This document shows, in pieces, positions 31,092 to 38,518 of a stretch of 43,388 bases of DNA. How positions within the stretch are numbered: position 1 is the stretch's first letter; each line of letters starts with the position of its first letter. The notes beneath the pieces are model-generated. The model did not search any database. It saw only the letters and a program-made list of their open reading frames with translations, and had not been told where the DNA came from. Source of the DNA: an uncultured Oscillospiraceae bacterium (GTDB lineage: Bacteria; Bacillota; Clostridia; Oscillospirales; Oscillospiraceae); assembly GCA_902478785.1 (NCBI GenBank), contig CABSMJ010000020.1, forward strand, positions 1 through 43,388. Reading direction: 5' to 3'. The position numbers and the translations under genes were made by a program.

Positions 31092-32625
31092 GCCTGCGGG
31101 AGCGCTTTGGGGAAGCGGCAGGGGGCAAAGAAATCTCCACAGGGGAGGGCAGCTCGAAAAAGGTCGCCGCCGCCCGGTCGGGATAGAGGGTGACCTGCTC
31201 CACTGCCGCTTCCAGCACCGCTGTTCCCTCCCGGAGCTCTCGTTCCAGCCAGGGGCGGAGCCGGGCCTGGAAGTCCTCCGTTGGATGGCTGCGTTCCTGG
31301 GCTTGAGCTTCCAGACGGGCGATGATCCCGTCACACTGGGCCAACATCCGGCGAAAGGATTCCTCCTCCAGAGCACCGTCCAGAAAGGCTGTCACCGTCC
31401 GCTGACGGCGGGCGCGCTGGCGGCAGAGGGACAGGTCCAGGGAACGATCCTCCTCCGCTGCAGCCTGCCCGGCCTCCGCCAGCACTGCCGAGCAGATGGT
31501 GCCCCGGTCTAGGGGAAGGACGTCCAGGGCCTGGCGGACGCAGTGGGTGAGGACCTGAGCGCGGATACCGGGCAGGCCACAGCGGCCCTCCAGCCTTCCC
31601 CGGCAGACGAAGCGCTGATACTCCGTGCCGTCCTGGCGGCGGGTCCGCTTGAGGGTCAAAGGGCTGCCGCACAGGCCGCAGCGGAGCTTGCCGGAGTACC
31701 AGTACCGCACGGAGAACCGGCGGTGGTCCTTTCCCAGCTCTGCCCGGCGGCGGAGCTCCGCCTGGACGGCCTCAAACTCCCGGCGGCTGACGATGGCCTC
31801 GTGGTGGTCGGGGAGGAGGAACTGCTCCTCCTGACCGGTGTTGCGCAGCTTCCGATGGGTCAGATAGTCGGCGGTCCAGTACTTTTTTTGCAGCAGGTCC
31901 CCGCAGTATTTCTCGTTGTGGAGAATCCGCAGCACCATGGCGGCGGACCAATTTCCCTCCGGGCGCAGGGGCGGGGCGACGCCCGCCTGGGTCAGCTCCC
32001 GGGCAATGGTGTGGGCCCCTTTGCCCTCCTGAAGGCACTTGTGATAGATGAGCCGCACCACTTGGGCCTGGGAGGGGAGGACGGTGAGGGCGCCGTGGCG
32101 GAGGGTGTAGCCATAGAGGGTGTCATTGCCGAAGACCACCCCCTTCTTCATAGCCTGGAGCTGGCCCCAGCGGGTGCGCTGGGAGATCTTGCGGCTCTCC
32201 TCCTGGGCCACGCTGGCCATGATGGACAGCCGGAACTCCCCGTCGCCTTCCCGGGTGTCGATGCCGTCGCTGAGAAAGAGGACGCCCACGTTCCGGCTTC
32301 GCAGCTCCCGGGTGATCTGCAGCGTGTCCACAGTGTTGCGGGCAAAGCGGGAGACCTCCTTGGTGAGAATAAGGTCCACCTCCCCGGCCTGGGCCAGGGT
32401 CAGCAGAGCCCTCAGCTGCCGGCGGTGACTTAGGGAAGTGCCGGACAGCCCTTCGTCGGCGAAGATGCCCACCAGGGACCACTGGGGATGGGTGCGGACG
32501 AAGTCCAGGAAAAAGGTCCGCTGGGCCTCCAGGGAGTGGAGCTGGTCCTCCTTGTCGGTGGATACCCGGCAGTAGGCTGCCACCCGCAGTGCTTTGGAAT
32601 CCGGCGGGGAAGAGGATGGGGACAT
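31069..32625 (-). CDS. Large serine recombinase (SpoIVCA-like) of the dpaA element
   Basis: A 518-residue large serine recombinase, about the size of SpoIVCA, which excises skin from sigK. The catalytic resolvase domain (about 14-150) has AAYCRVSTDKEDQ with the nucleophile Ser22, then GLSGTSLSHRRQL and LILTKEVSRFARN. The recombinase domain follows, then a zinc ribbon (CGLCGSPLTLKR ... CRGRLEGRCGLPG) and a C-terminal helical, probably coiled-coil, region. The frame is open further upstream, but the ATG at 32625 follows AAAGGAGG and starts the conserved region. It lies inside the right end of the element and points inward. The promoter region resembles sigma-K. No directionality factor gene is visible. 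Confidence 0.95.
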   Translation of the reverse strand: MSPSSSPPDSKALRVAAYCRVSTDKEDQLHSLEAQRTFFLDFVRTHPQWSLVGIFADEGLSGTSLSHRRQLRALLTLAQAGEVDLILTKEVSRFARNTVDTLQITRELRSRNVGVLFLSDGIDTREGDGEFRLSIMASVAQEESRKISQRTRWGQLQAMKKGVVFGNDTLYGYTLRHGALTVLPSQAQVVRLIYHKCLQEGKGAHTIARELTQAGVAPPLRPEGNWSAAMVLRILHNEKYCGDLLQKKYWTADYLTHRKLRNTGQEEQFLLPDHHEAIVSRREFEAVQAELRRRAELGKDHRRFSVRYWYSGKLRCGLCGSPLTLKRTRRQDGTEYQRFVCRGRLEGRCGLPGIRAQVLTHCVRQALDVLPLDRGTICSAVLAEAGQAAAEEDRSLDLSLCRQRARRQRTVTAFLDGALEEESFRRMLAQCDGIIARLEAQAQERSHPTEDFQARLRPWLERELREGTAVLEAAVEQVTLYPDRAAATFFELPSPVEISLPPAASPKRSRRQKRTEDG

Positions 32626-32670
32626 AGCAAAGCCTCCTTTCCGCTCTCCCAAAGGGAGGCGTCTCGGGAA

Positions 32671-32700
32671 AAGTCTATGCCAGCGTTCTTCGAGGCAGTA
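32671..32700 (-). promoter_or_regulatory. Candidate mother-cell (sigma-K-like) promoter of the recombinase
   Basis: On the reverse strand TACT (32697-32700), a 16-bp spacer and GCATAGACTT (32671-32680) fit the Bacillus sigma-K pattern mACm-N16-GCATAnnnTA except at the last base and the outer -35 bases. No sigma-A promoter is seen here. The ATG is about 39 nt beyond the expected start point. Confidence 0.45.
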
Positions 32701-32724
32701 CCCCGGCGGTGTCTTTTCGGTAAG

Positions 32725-32735
32725 GCGGTGCCCAC
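32725..32735 (+). repeat. Right attachment site core (attR) of the dpaA intervening element
   Basis: The second copy of GCGGTGCCCAC, with central CC at 32731-32732. The internal arm 32709-32730 starts GTGTC and ends GGTAAGGCGGTG, the reverse complement (19 of 22) of the left internal arm at 20614-20635. Confidence 0.88.
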
Positions 32736-33213
32736 AGCGGAGGGGGCCCTGCAGGTGGCTATGGAGCGTCTGCCGGTGACACTGCGGGGGGCGGAGTGCC
32801 TGGTCCTGGGCTATGGCAGGATCGGCAAGCTGCTGGCTCACCGGCTTCAGGGGCTGGGGGCCCGTGTTACGGTGGCCGCCCGGAAGTACGGAGATCTTGC
32901 CTGGGCGGAGGCCTTTGGCTGGCGAGCCCTGCCCATAAGTGGGCTTTCCGGTGCTTTGGGCGGAATGCAGGCGATCTTCAATACGGTTCCCTCTCCCATC
33001 CTGGACCGCGACCTGCTGGCGGAAGTGGCGCCGTCATGTCTTTGCGTGGAGCTGGCCTCCCGGCCGGGAATCGACCTGGCAGCGGCGGAGAAGCTGGGCC
33101 TGACGGCGGTCTGGGCCCGGGGGCTGCCGGGGAAGACGGCGCCGGTCACCGCAGCGGCCGCGATCCGGGATACGCTGTATCATATTTTGGAGGAACGAGG
33201 TGAACCCGTTTGA
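32725..33213 (+). CDS. dpaA: Dipicolinate synthase subunit A, 3' part (interrupted gene)
   Basis: This open frame continues DpaA from the shared core: AVPTAEGALQVAMERLPVTLRG, then the Rossmann NAD(P)-binding GYGRIGKLLAHRLQGLG and VTVAARKYGDLAWAEAFG, ending EERGEPV. It lacks its own start codon and N-terminal domain, which are at 20258-20616. It remains free of stops and frameshifts. The stop codon overlaps the TTG start of dpaB, so the ancestral dpaA-dpaB operon is preserved except for the insertion. Without excision it could only be made as a partial protein by internal initiation, and the enzyme should be inactive. Confidence 0.93.
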   Translation, partial: AVPTAEGALQVAMERLPVTLRGAECLVLGYGRIGKLLAHRLQGLGARVTVAARKYGDLAWAEAFGWRALPISGLSGALGGMQAIFNTVPSPILDRDLLAEVAPSCLCVELASRPGIDLAAAEKLGLTAVWARGLPGKTAPVTAAAAIRDTLYHILEERGEPV

Positions 33214-33788
33214 GAAAAGAACGCGTTGGGTTTGCGCTCTGCGGCTCATTTTGTACACATGAAGCGGTGCTTCGGGCGTTAAAGACCATGACGGAGACCT
33301 ATGAGACGGTGATCCCCATCGTCTCTCAGACCGCCGCCTCCACCGACACCCGCTTCGGCACCGCCTCGCAGCTGATGGAGCAGCTTCGGCAGCTGACGGG
33401 ACGGGAGCCCATCACCACCATCGAGGGGGCGGAGCCCATCGGCCCCAAGGCCCTTTTGGATGTGCTGGTCATCGCCCCGGCCACAGGCAACACCATTGCC
33501 AAGCTGGCCTGCGGCATCACGGACACGGCGGTGACCATGGCGGCCAAGGCGCACCTGCGCAACGGCCGGCCGGTGGTCCTGGCCCTGGCCAGCAATGACG
33601 CTCTGGCTGCCGGTGCCCAGAACATTGGGGTGCTTCTGGCCAGGAAGCACTACTATTTCGTCCCCTTTGGACAGGACAACGCGGAGAAAAAGCCCTGCTC
33701 GCTGGTGGCGGACTTCTCCCAGATCCCCGCTGCGGTGGATGCGGCGCTGGAGGGGCGTCAGCTGCAGCCGCTGCTACTGCGGGGCTAG
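33210..33788 (+). CDS. dpaB: Dipicolinate synthase subunit B
   Basis: A 192-residue flavoprotein-family protein (DpaB, SpoVFB), partner of DpaA in making dipicolinic acid for the spore core. It has GFALCGSFCTHEAVL, the VLVIAPATGNTIAKLACGITDTAVTMA region binding a cofactor, and the end HYYFVPFGQDN ... KPCSLVADF common to the family. Start is TTG at 33210, with GAGGTG upstream and a start that overlaps the dpaA stop. It is intact although dpaA is split, so dipicolinate production should depend on excision. The presence of dpaAB implies an ability to make heat-resistant spores, at least ancestrally. Confidence 0.95.
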   Translation: MRKERVGFALCGSFCTHEAVLRALKTMTETYETVIPIVSQTAASTDTRFGTASQLMEQLRQLTGREPITTIEGAEPIGPKALLDVLVIAPATGNTIAKLACGITDTAVTMAAKAHLRNGRPVVLALASNDALAAGAQNIGVLLARKHYYFVPFGQDNAEKKPCSLVADFSQIPAAVDAALEGRQLQPLLLRG

Positions 33789-33881
33789 GCATGGCAGCTA
33801 GGTCCGCCGGACGAATCTTCGCCCGGCGGACCTGTGGCGTCGGAGGACAAACGGGGATGGCAAAGAGCACGGGGAAGGGTG

Positions 33882-33910
33882 TTGGAAAGGGAGAGGAGAT
33901 ATGCTATAAT
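33882..33910 (+). promoter_or_regulatory. Sigma-A promoter of the degV gene
   Basis: TTGGAA (33882-33887), 17-bp spacer, TATAAT (33905-33910) with ATGC before it. A leader of about 130 nt follows. It starts with AAAAAAGCG, which can pair with CGCTTTTTTT at 33951-33960, a possible attenuator. Confidence 0.65.
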
Positions 33911-34045
33911 AACAAAAAAGCGGCGGGACCAGGCTGCTTTCGTCGGCAGAGCGCTTTTTTTGCGCGGAAAGGCCCGGGGAGAGCCGGCCGGACGTTGCTT
34001 TTTGATGAAGAGAAATCCAACCTACATAGAATGAAAGGGACCAGT

Positions 34046-34921
34046 ATGAACAGAAGCTATGCGATCATCACAGAATCCTCCAGCGATCTGACCCCGGCTC
34101 TGGCCCAGGAGGCGGGAGTGGATGTGCTGCCGCTGACCTTCACCTTGCGTGACAAGGTCTATCCCCACTATCCCGACGCCCGGGAGTTCCCTATCGGGGA
34201 GTTTTACCGGCTGCTGCGCAGCGGCGAGATGCCCACCACGGCGGCGGCCAATGTGGCTGAGCTGACGGAGAGCATGGAAAAGCACCTCAAGGAGGGGCGG
34301 GATGTGCTGTTTTTGAACTTCTCCTCCGCTCTCTCCAGCACCTGCGCCTCCTGTGCCGTGGCGGCGGAGGAGCTGCGGGAGAAGTACCCGGAGCGGACCA
34401 TTGTGACCTTTGACACCAAATGCGCCTCTATGGGACAGGCCCTGCTGGTGTTTTTGGTGGCCCAGAAGGCCAATGCCGGCGCCACCATCCAGGAGGCGGC
34501 GGAGTATGCCCAGGAGATCCGCCCCCATCTGGCCCACTGGTTTACCGTGGATGATCTGAACCACCTCAAGCGGGGCGGCCGGGTCAGCGCCGCGGCGGCG
34601 GTGATGGGCACCATGCTCAACATCAAGCCGGTGCTCCATGTGGACGACGAGGGCCGTCTGATCCCTGTGTCCAAGGTCCGGGGCCGGAAGGCCTCTTTGG
34701 CGGCGTTGCTGCAGAAGATGGAGGAGACCGGGGTGGACCTGGAGCAGCAGACCGTGTTTCTCTCCCACGGCGACTGTGAGGAGGAGGCCCTGGCCCTGCG
34801 GGACCAGATCCAGGAGCGCTTCCATCCGGCCCGCATCGAGGTGGGACCTATCGGCCCTATCATCGGCACCCATTCGGGGCCCGGCACCATGGCACTGTTT
34901 TTCCTGGCCACCCAGCGATAA
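34046..34921 (+). CDS. DegV family fatty-acid-binding protein
   Basis: A 291-residue DegV-family protein. It opens YAIITESSSDLTPALAQEAGVDVLPL and contains the family's ligand-binding Thr/Ser segments MPTTAAANVAEL and LNFSSALSSTC, then WFTVDDLNHLKRGGRVSAA, and ends GPIGPIIGTHSGPGTMALFFL. DegV proteins (FakB type) bind a fatty acid and present it to fatty acid kinase FakA for incorporation into phospholipid; no FakA gene is nearby. The start at 34046 has AAAGGGA upstream; the frame is open earlier, but without homology. It is monocistronic and flanked by a promoter and a terminator. Confidence 0.93.
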   Translation: MNRSYAIITESSSDLTPALAQEAGVDVLPLTFTLRDKVYPHYPDAREFPIGEFYRLLRSGEMPTTAAANVAELTESMEKHLKEGRDVLFLNFSSALSSTCASCAVAAEELREKYPERTIVTFDTKCASMGQALLVFLVAQKANAGATIQEAAEYAQEIRPHLAHWFTVDDLNHLKRGGRVSAAAAVMGTMLNIKPVLHVDDEGRLIPVSKVRGRKASLAALLQKMEETGVDLEQQTVFLSHGDCEEEALALRDQIQERFHPARIEVGPIGPIIGTHSGPGTMALFFLATQR

Positions 34922-34936
34922 GAGACCATATATCCG

Positions 34937-34969
34937 AAAAAGTGCGGGGGATTTCCCCCGCACTTTTTT
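34937..34969 (+). terminator. Terminator of the degV gene
   Basis: GTGCGGGGG pairs with CCCCCGCAC around ATTT, extended by AAAAA opposite TTTTTT. It is a strong intrinsic terminator. Confidence 0.92.
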
Positions 34970-35008
34970 GCGCAGAAGCCAGGGAAGAAAAAGAATTTGC
35001 CAGATGTC

Positions 35009-35037
35009 TTGACAAAGGGGGCGCAGTCCGTTATTAT
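35009..35037 (+). promoter_or_regulatory. Sigma-A promoter of the C39-peptidase-like lipoprotein gene
   Basis: A consensus TTGACA (35009-35014), 17-bp spacer and TATTAT (35032-35037), 58 bp before the start codon. Confidence 0.75.
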
Positions 35038-35094
35038 GTCTTGTAATTTCCTGGAATTTCAGGAAAAATCGGGAAACAAAAAGGAGATCGAGAA

Positions 35095-35913
35095 ATGAAA
35101 AAAATCATGGCAATGCTGCTCACATTGGTGATGGCGATGGGGCTTCTGGCCGGTTGCGGTGCCAATGGCACCACGTCCAGTGCAAACCCTGACACTCCCT
35201 CTGCCGAGAGTACGGAGAACTTCAGCGACGAGATGAAGATCCCCTACACGGTGGACCTGTCCCCTGAGGACGGCGCGGACAGCGTGGAGCGCGCAGGCGA
35301 TCACCCCGATTCCCCCTACTTCGCCCATCCGGATGTTTACAATATGGAGTCCACGGACACCTTAACGGTGCTCCACAACTTTAAGACCCAGCAGCAGACC
35401 AGCGAGTGGTCCTGCGGCGTGTCCTGCGCGCTGATGGTGCTGGAGTGGTATGGCCAGCTGGGCGACTGGAACGAGGAGAATCTGGCGGCTCTGCGCCACT
35501 CTCTGGACGGCACCGAGATGGAGGGCTATCCCGGCACCACGCTCAAGCAGGCTATGGACATCTTTGAGGGCGTGGGCGGCTTTGATATGATCACTACATA
35601 TGACTATCCTGATGGTATCTGGGTGGATGACATCCAGGGCTGGCTGGCCGAGGGCAAGCCTGTCATGATCGCCTGGAACGACTGGGGCGGACACTGGCAG
35701 ATCATCATCGGCTATGACACCATGGGCACCGAGACCACTCAGGACGACGTGTTCCTGGTGGCGGACCCCTATGACACCACCGACCACAACCAGGACGGCT
35801 ACGGTGTTTACAGCGCCGAACGCCTGCTGTACAACTTCACCATGTATGATTCCTTCACCGAGGAAGAGGGCGGCAACGATATGCTCTTTATCGTGCCCTC
35901 TCCTGCCCAGTAA
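35095..35913 (+). CDS. C39-like peptidase family lipoprotein
   Basis: A 272-residue lipoprotein with signal sequence and lipobox LLAGC (Cys21). The mature domain resembles papain-like C39 peptidases: catalytic Cys in TSEWSCGVSCALMVLEWYG near 101-119, His in WGGHWQIIIGYD near 199-210, and Asp in VADPYD. It is not fused to an ABC transporter, so it is probably not a bacteriocin-processing exporter; a cell-surface cysteine peptidase or an inactive relative is more likely. RBS AAAGGAG precedes the ATG. It stands alone between a strong promoter and a terminator. Confidence 0.85.
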   Translation: MKKIMAMLLTLVMAMGLLAGCGANGTTSSANPDTPSAESTENFSDEMKIPYTVDLSPEDGADSVERAGDHPDSPYFAHPDVYNMESTDTLTVLHNFKTQQQTSEWSCGVSCALMVLEWYGQLGDWNEENLAALRHSLDGTEMEGYPGTTLKQAMDIFEGVGGFDMITTYDYPDGIWVDDIQGWLAEGKPVMIAWNDWGGHWQIIIGYDTMGTETTQDDVFLVADPYDTTDHNQDGYGVYSAERLLYNFTMYDSFTEEEGGNDMLFIVPSPAQ

Positions 35914-35919
35914 AGACCC

Positions 35920-35953
35920 AACGCCCGGAGGCCAGGTGCCTCCGGGCGTTTTT
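35920..35953 (+). terminator. Terminator of the C39-like lipoprotein gene
   Basis: AACGCCCGGAGGC and GCCTCCGGGCGTT form a 13-bp stem around CAGGT, followed by TTTC. Confidence 0.88.
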
Positions 35954-36020
35954 CTGCACGGCAGCGACTGGAAAATTCTCCAAAAGACGTGAACAAATTT
36001 TGAACTTTTCTGAGAGATCG

Positions 36021-36066
36021 TTGCAATATGACAACTTGTCAGGTATGATAACTGACAAGTTGTCAT
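36021..36066 (+). promoter_or_regulatory. TetR-gene promoter with double palindromic operator
   Basis: TTGCAA (36021-36026), 17-bp spacer and TATGAT (36044-36049) form the promoter. A perfect 15-bp inverted repeat (36028-36042 and 36052-36066) covers the spacer and the start region; each arm is itself a palindrome, TGACAASTTGTCA, with centres 24 bp apart. Binding of two TetR dimers and repression of the efflux operon is inferred. Confidence 0.75.
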
Positions 36067-36173
36067 ATTTTTTTTCGGCGGCCCTTGACCTTCCCCCTGG
36101 AGGAAGGTGTAAATTCACGGTACTTTGGTGAGGAATTTTGGAGGGCTGCCTCGTATGAGAAAGGAGGAGAGAA

Positions 36174-36797
36174 ATGCCCAGCGCAACATTTTTGAATCTG
36201 CCCCAGGAGAAGCAGGAGAAGCTGCTGGAGGCGGCCACCCGGGAGTTTTCCCGGCGGTCCTTCAACGACGCCTCTATCAATCAGATCATCAAAGACGCGG
36301 GAATCCCCCGGGGCAGCTTTTATATGTACTTCGCGGATAAGGCGGACTTGTTCCGCTATCTGATGAGCGGATATGTGGATCAGATCCTGAGCCTTCTGGA
36401 GGAGCTTTTGATCCGGGAGCAGGGCGACATCTTCGAGGCGCTGCTGGACCTGTTCGACTATGTGCAGCGGCGGAGGAACCAGGACCACCTGGGTGAGACC
36501 GGTGCCATGCTGGCCATTCTGGGCCGCAACGCTGGAGTGCAGCGCAGCACCATTCTGGAGATGATTGGCCCGGGGGAGATCATGGATCGGTTGGGCCGGC
36601 TGGTGAATGTGGACCAGCTGCATCTGGAACGGGAGCAGGACCTGCGGGACATCCTGGCGGTGCTGCTGGCGGTCAGCGGACCCCTGATCTACAATGGGGC
36701 ACTCCCTTGCGACACAGATGGAACTGTCGCCAGAGCCCACTTTGAGAACGTATTGCGAATCCTCAGGCGAGGAATGGAACGCCAAACCAAAAGCTGA
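36174..36797 (+). CDS. TetR/AcrR family transcriptional regulator
   Basis: A 207-residue TetR-family repressor. The N-terminal helix-turn-helix is clear (EKLLEAATREFSRRSFNDASINQIIKDAGIPRGSFYMYF at about 13-52), and the C-terminal region is helical, as expected for the ligand-binding and dimer domain. AAAGGAGG precedes the ATG. It heads the operon with an efflux adaptor, ATPase and permease, starting 14 bp before the adaptor, and should repress the whole operon through the double palindrome at 36028-36066. The inducer is unknown; a membrane-active or antimicrobial compound is likely given the targets. Confidence 0.92.
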   Translation: MPSATFLNLPQEKQEKLLEAATREFSRRSFNDASINQIIKDAGIPRGSFYMYFADKADLFRYLMSGYVDQILSLLEELLIREQGDIFEALLDLFDYVQRRRNQDHLGETGAMLAILGRNAGVQRSTILEMIGPGEIMDRLGRLVNVDQLHLEREQDLRDILAVLLAVSGPLIYNGALPCDTDGTVARAHFENVLRILRRGMERQTKS

Positions 36798-36811
36798 AAA
36801 GGAGAACTGAC

Positions 36812-38509
36812 ATGGAAGACGAAAAAAAGCAAGGCGCGGCCTCTGGCGCACCGGCGGTTCTGGACCGGCCGGAGGCGCCGGTGACGGTGGACCTGGACCA
36901 GGTGGAGCAGGCGCCTAAAAAGAAGAAAGAGCGCCGCTCTCTGGACCCCAAGAAGAAAAAGAAGTGGATCAAGCGGGGGATCATTCTGGTGGTGATCCTG
37001 GCGATCGTTGGATTCCTCCTTTCCCGCTGCGCCGGTGCGGGAAAGCAGATACTGTCCAGTACATATATCCCCGAGGCTGCCGCCTACCAGAGTCTGACTG
37101 TGGCGGTCACCGGCAGCGGCACCATCCAGCCGGCCAACTCCTACAAGGTGACGGCACTGGTCACCGGTGAGATCCTGTCGGACAGCTTTGAAGAGGGCCA
37201 GACGGTGGAGAAGGGGGATGTGCTCTATCAGATCGACGCCTCCGATGTCCAGAGCACCGTGGACCAGGCCCGAATCCAGCTGGAGCAGGCCAAGCTGAGC
37301 TATCAGGACACGGTGGATCTGCTGACCACCGGCAGCGGAACGGTGGAGAACCTGTATGTGAAGGTGGGAGACTCTGTGGCGGCAGGTGCCACGATCGCTG
37401 ACGTGGTGGACCGCTCCACCGTCAGCCTGAAGGTGCCCTTCCTGAAGCAGGACGCCCAGTCCATGTACGCGGGCCAGAGCTGCACCGTCACTGTCAGCGG
37501 CTATCCTGACGTCCTCACCGGACGGGTGACGGAGGTCTCCGCCGCAGACACCGTGGATGCCGGCGGCGCATTTGTCCGCAACGTGCGGGTGGAGGTGGCC
37601 AATCCCGGCGGCATCACCGACCAGATGCAGGGCAGCGTCAGCGTGGGCGGCAAGTACTCCACCGCCATGGGCCAGTTCTCCTATGCCTCCTCCTCTCAGG
37701 TCACCGCCAAGGCCGGCGGCACCGTCACCTCTCTGGTCAAGGAGGGGACAAAGGTCTCCGCCAATCAGAGCATCGGTACCCTGGGCTCCACGTCCACCGC
37801 GGCCAGTGCCGGGCTGAGCCTGGAGCAGGCAGAGCTGAACTATCAAAACGCCCTGGATCGGCTGGAGGACTACACCATCACCGCGCCCATCTCCGGCACA
37901 GTAGTGGAGAAGGTCAACAAGGCCGGCGACAAGCTGGACGGCACCGCCGCGGCCAATGCCAAGGGCTATATGGCGGAGATCTACGATCTGAGCTATCTGG
38001 AATTTGAGATGAACATCCACGAGCTGGACATCAACAAGGTGGAGGTGGGCCAGAAGGTGGAGGTCACCGCCGACTCTCTGGAAGACCAGACCTTTACCGG
38101 CACCGTCACCAAGGTCAACATCAACGGCACTGCCAACAATGGCATCACCACCTACCTGGTGACCATCCGGCTGGACGGCACCGGCGAGGAGCTGCTGGCG
38201 GCGGGGCTGTGGACCGGCATGAACGTCTCCGCCAAGATTGTGGTGGAGCAGGTGGACAATGCACTGTGCATCCCGGTGGACGCGGTGAGCCGGGGCGAAA
38301 ACGGCACGGATGTGGTGCAGGTGGCCCTGCCCGGCGCTTTGAATGAGGACGGCACCGCTGTGGCCGACATGAGCAAGGTGGAGGAGCGCACGGTCCAGGT
38401 GGGCCGCAACGACGAGGAGTATATCGAGATCCTGGACGGTTTGGAGGAGGGCGACATTGTCCTGATCCAAAACCAGGCGTCCAGTATCATGGATATGATG
38501 ATGGGGTGA
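36812..38509 (+). CDS. HlyD/MacA-type efflux adaptor (membrane fusion protein)
   Basis: A 565-residue protein with a long, Lys-rich cytoplasmic tail (about 1-50), one membrane helix (about 54-72, GIILVVILAIVGFLLS) and an outer part with MacA-like modules: a biotinyl-lipoyl-like domain split by a hairpin (TALVTGEILSDSFEEGQTVEKGDVLYQID and, later, YTITAPISGTVVEKVNKAGDKL), a beta-barrel and a membrane-proximal domain. It appears to have two lipoyl-like insertions, which makes it longer than the usual ~400-residue MacA. In Gram-positive bacteria such adaptors assist the ABC permease in extruding lipids, peptides or drugs. AAAAGGAG precedes the start. Confidence 0.9.
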   Translation: MEDEKKQGAASGAPAVLDRPEAPVTVDLDQVEQAPKKKKERRSLDPKKKKKWIKRGIILVVILAIVGFLLSRCAGAGKQILSSTYIPEAAAYQSLTVAVTGSGTIQPANSYKVTALVTGEILSDSFEEGQTVEKGDVLYQIDASDVQSTVDQARIQLEQAKLSYQDTVDLLTTGSGTVENLYVKVGDSVAAGATIADVVDRSTVSLKVPFLKQDAQSMYAGQSCTVTVSGYPDVLTGRVTEVSAADTVDAGGAFVRNVRVEVANPGGITDQMQGSVSVGGKYSTAMGQFSYASSSQVTAKAGGTVTSLVKEGTKVSANQSIGTLGSTSTAASAGLSLEQAELNYQNALDRLEDYTITAPISGTVVEKVNKAGDKLDGTAAANAKGYMAEIYDLSYLEFEMNIHELDINKVEVGQKVEVTADSLEDQTFTGTVTKVNINGTANNGITTYLVTIRLDGTGEELLAAGLWTGMNVSAKIVVEQVDNALCIPVDAVSRGENGTDVVQVALPGALNEDGTAVADMSKVEERTVQVGRNDEEYIEILDGLEEGDIVLIQNQASSIMDMMMG

Positions 38510-38518
38510 TGACGGAAG

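Larger units (their letters stand above)
20606..32735. mobile_element. 12.1-kb intervening element inserted in dpaA, with serine recombinase and metabolic cargo
   Basis: The insertion splits dpaA and is bounded by an 11-bp direct repeat; the unit between repeats is 12,119 bp. It carries ten genes: an IclR regulator, PFOR, an aminotransferase, 4-hydroxybutyryl-CoA dehydratase, a DUF134 protein, two NifX-like proteins, two MinD-type ATPases and, at the right end on the reverse strand, a large serine recombinase. In the excised circle the two internal arms would abut as a 46-bp near-palindrome, 19 of 22 positions matching. The layout equals the sporulation-excised elements of Bacilli and Clostridia (skin in sigK is the prototype). 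No phage structural, replication or conjugation genes are present. Excision during sporulation is inferred; integration without excision is the alternative. Confidence 0.88.

Noticed and set aside
31069..32841. Longer version of the serine recombinase starting beyond the attachment site
   Set aside because: That start would lie in dpaA outside the element and adds unrelated residues; ATG 32625 has AAAGGAGG and begins the conserved domain.
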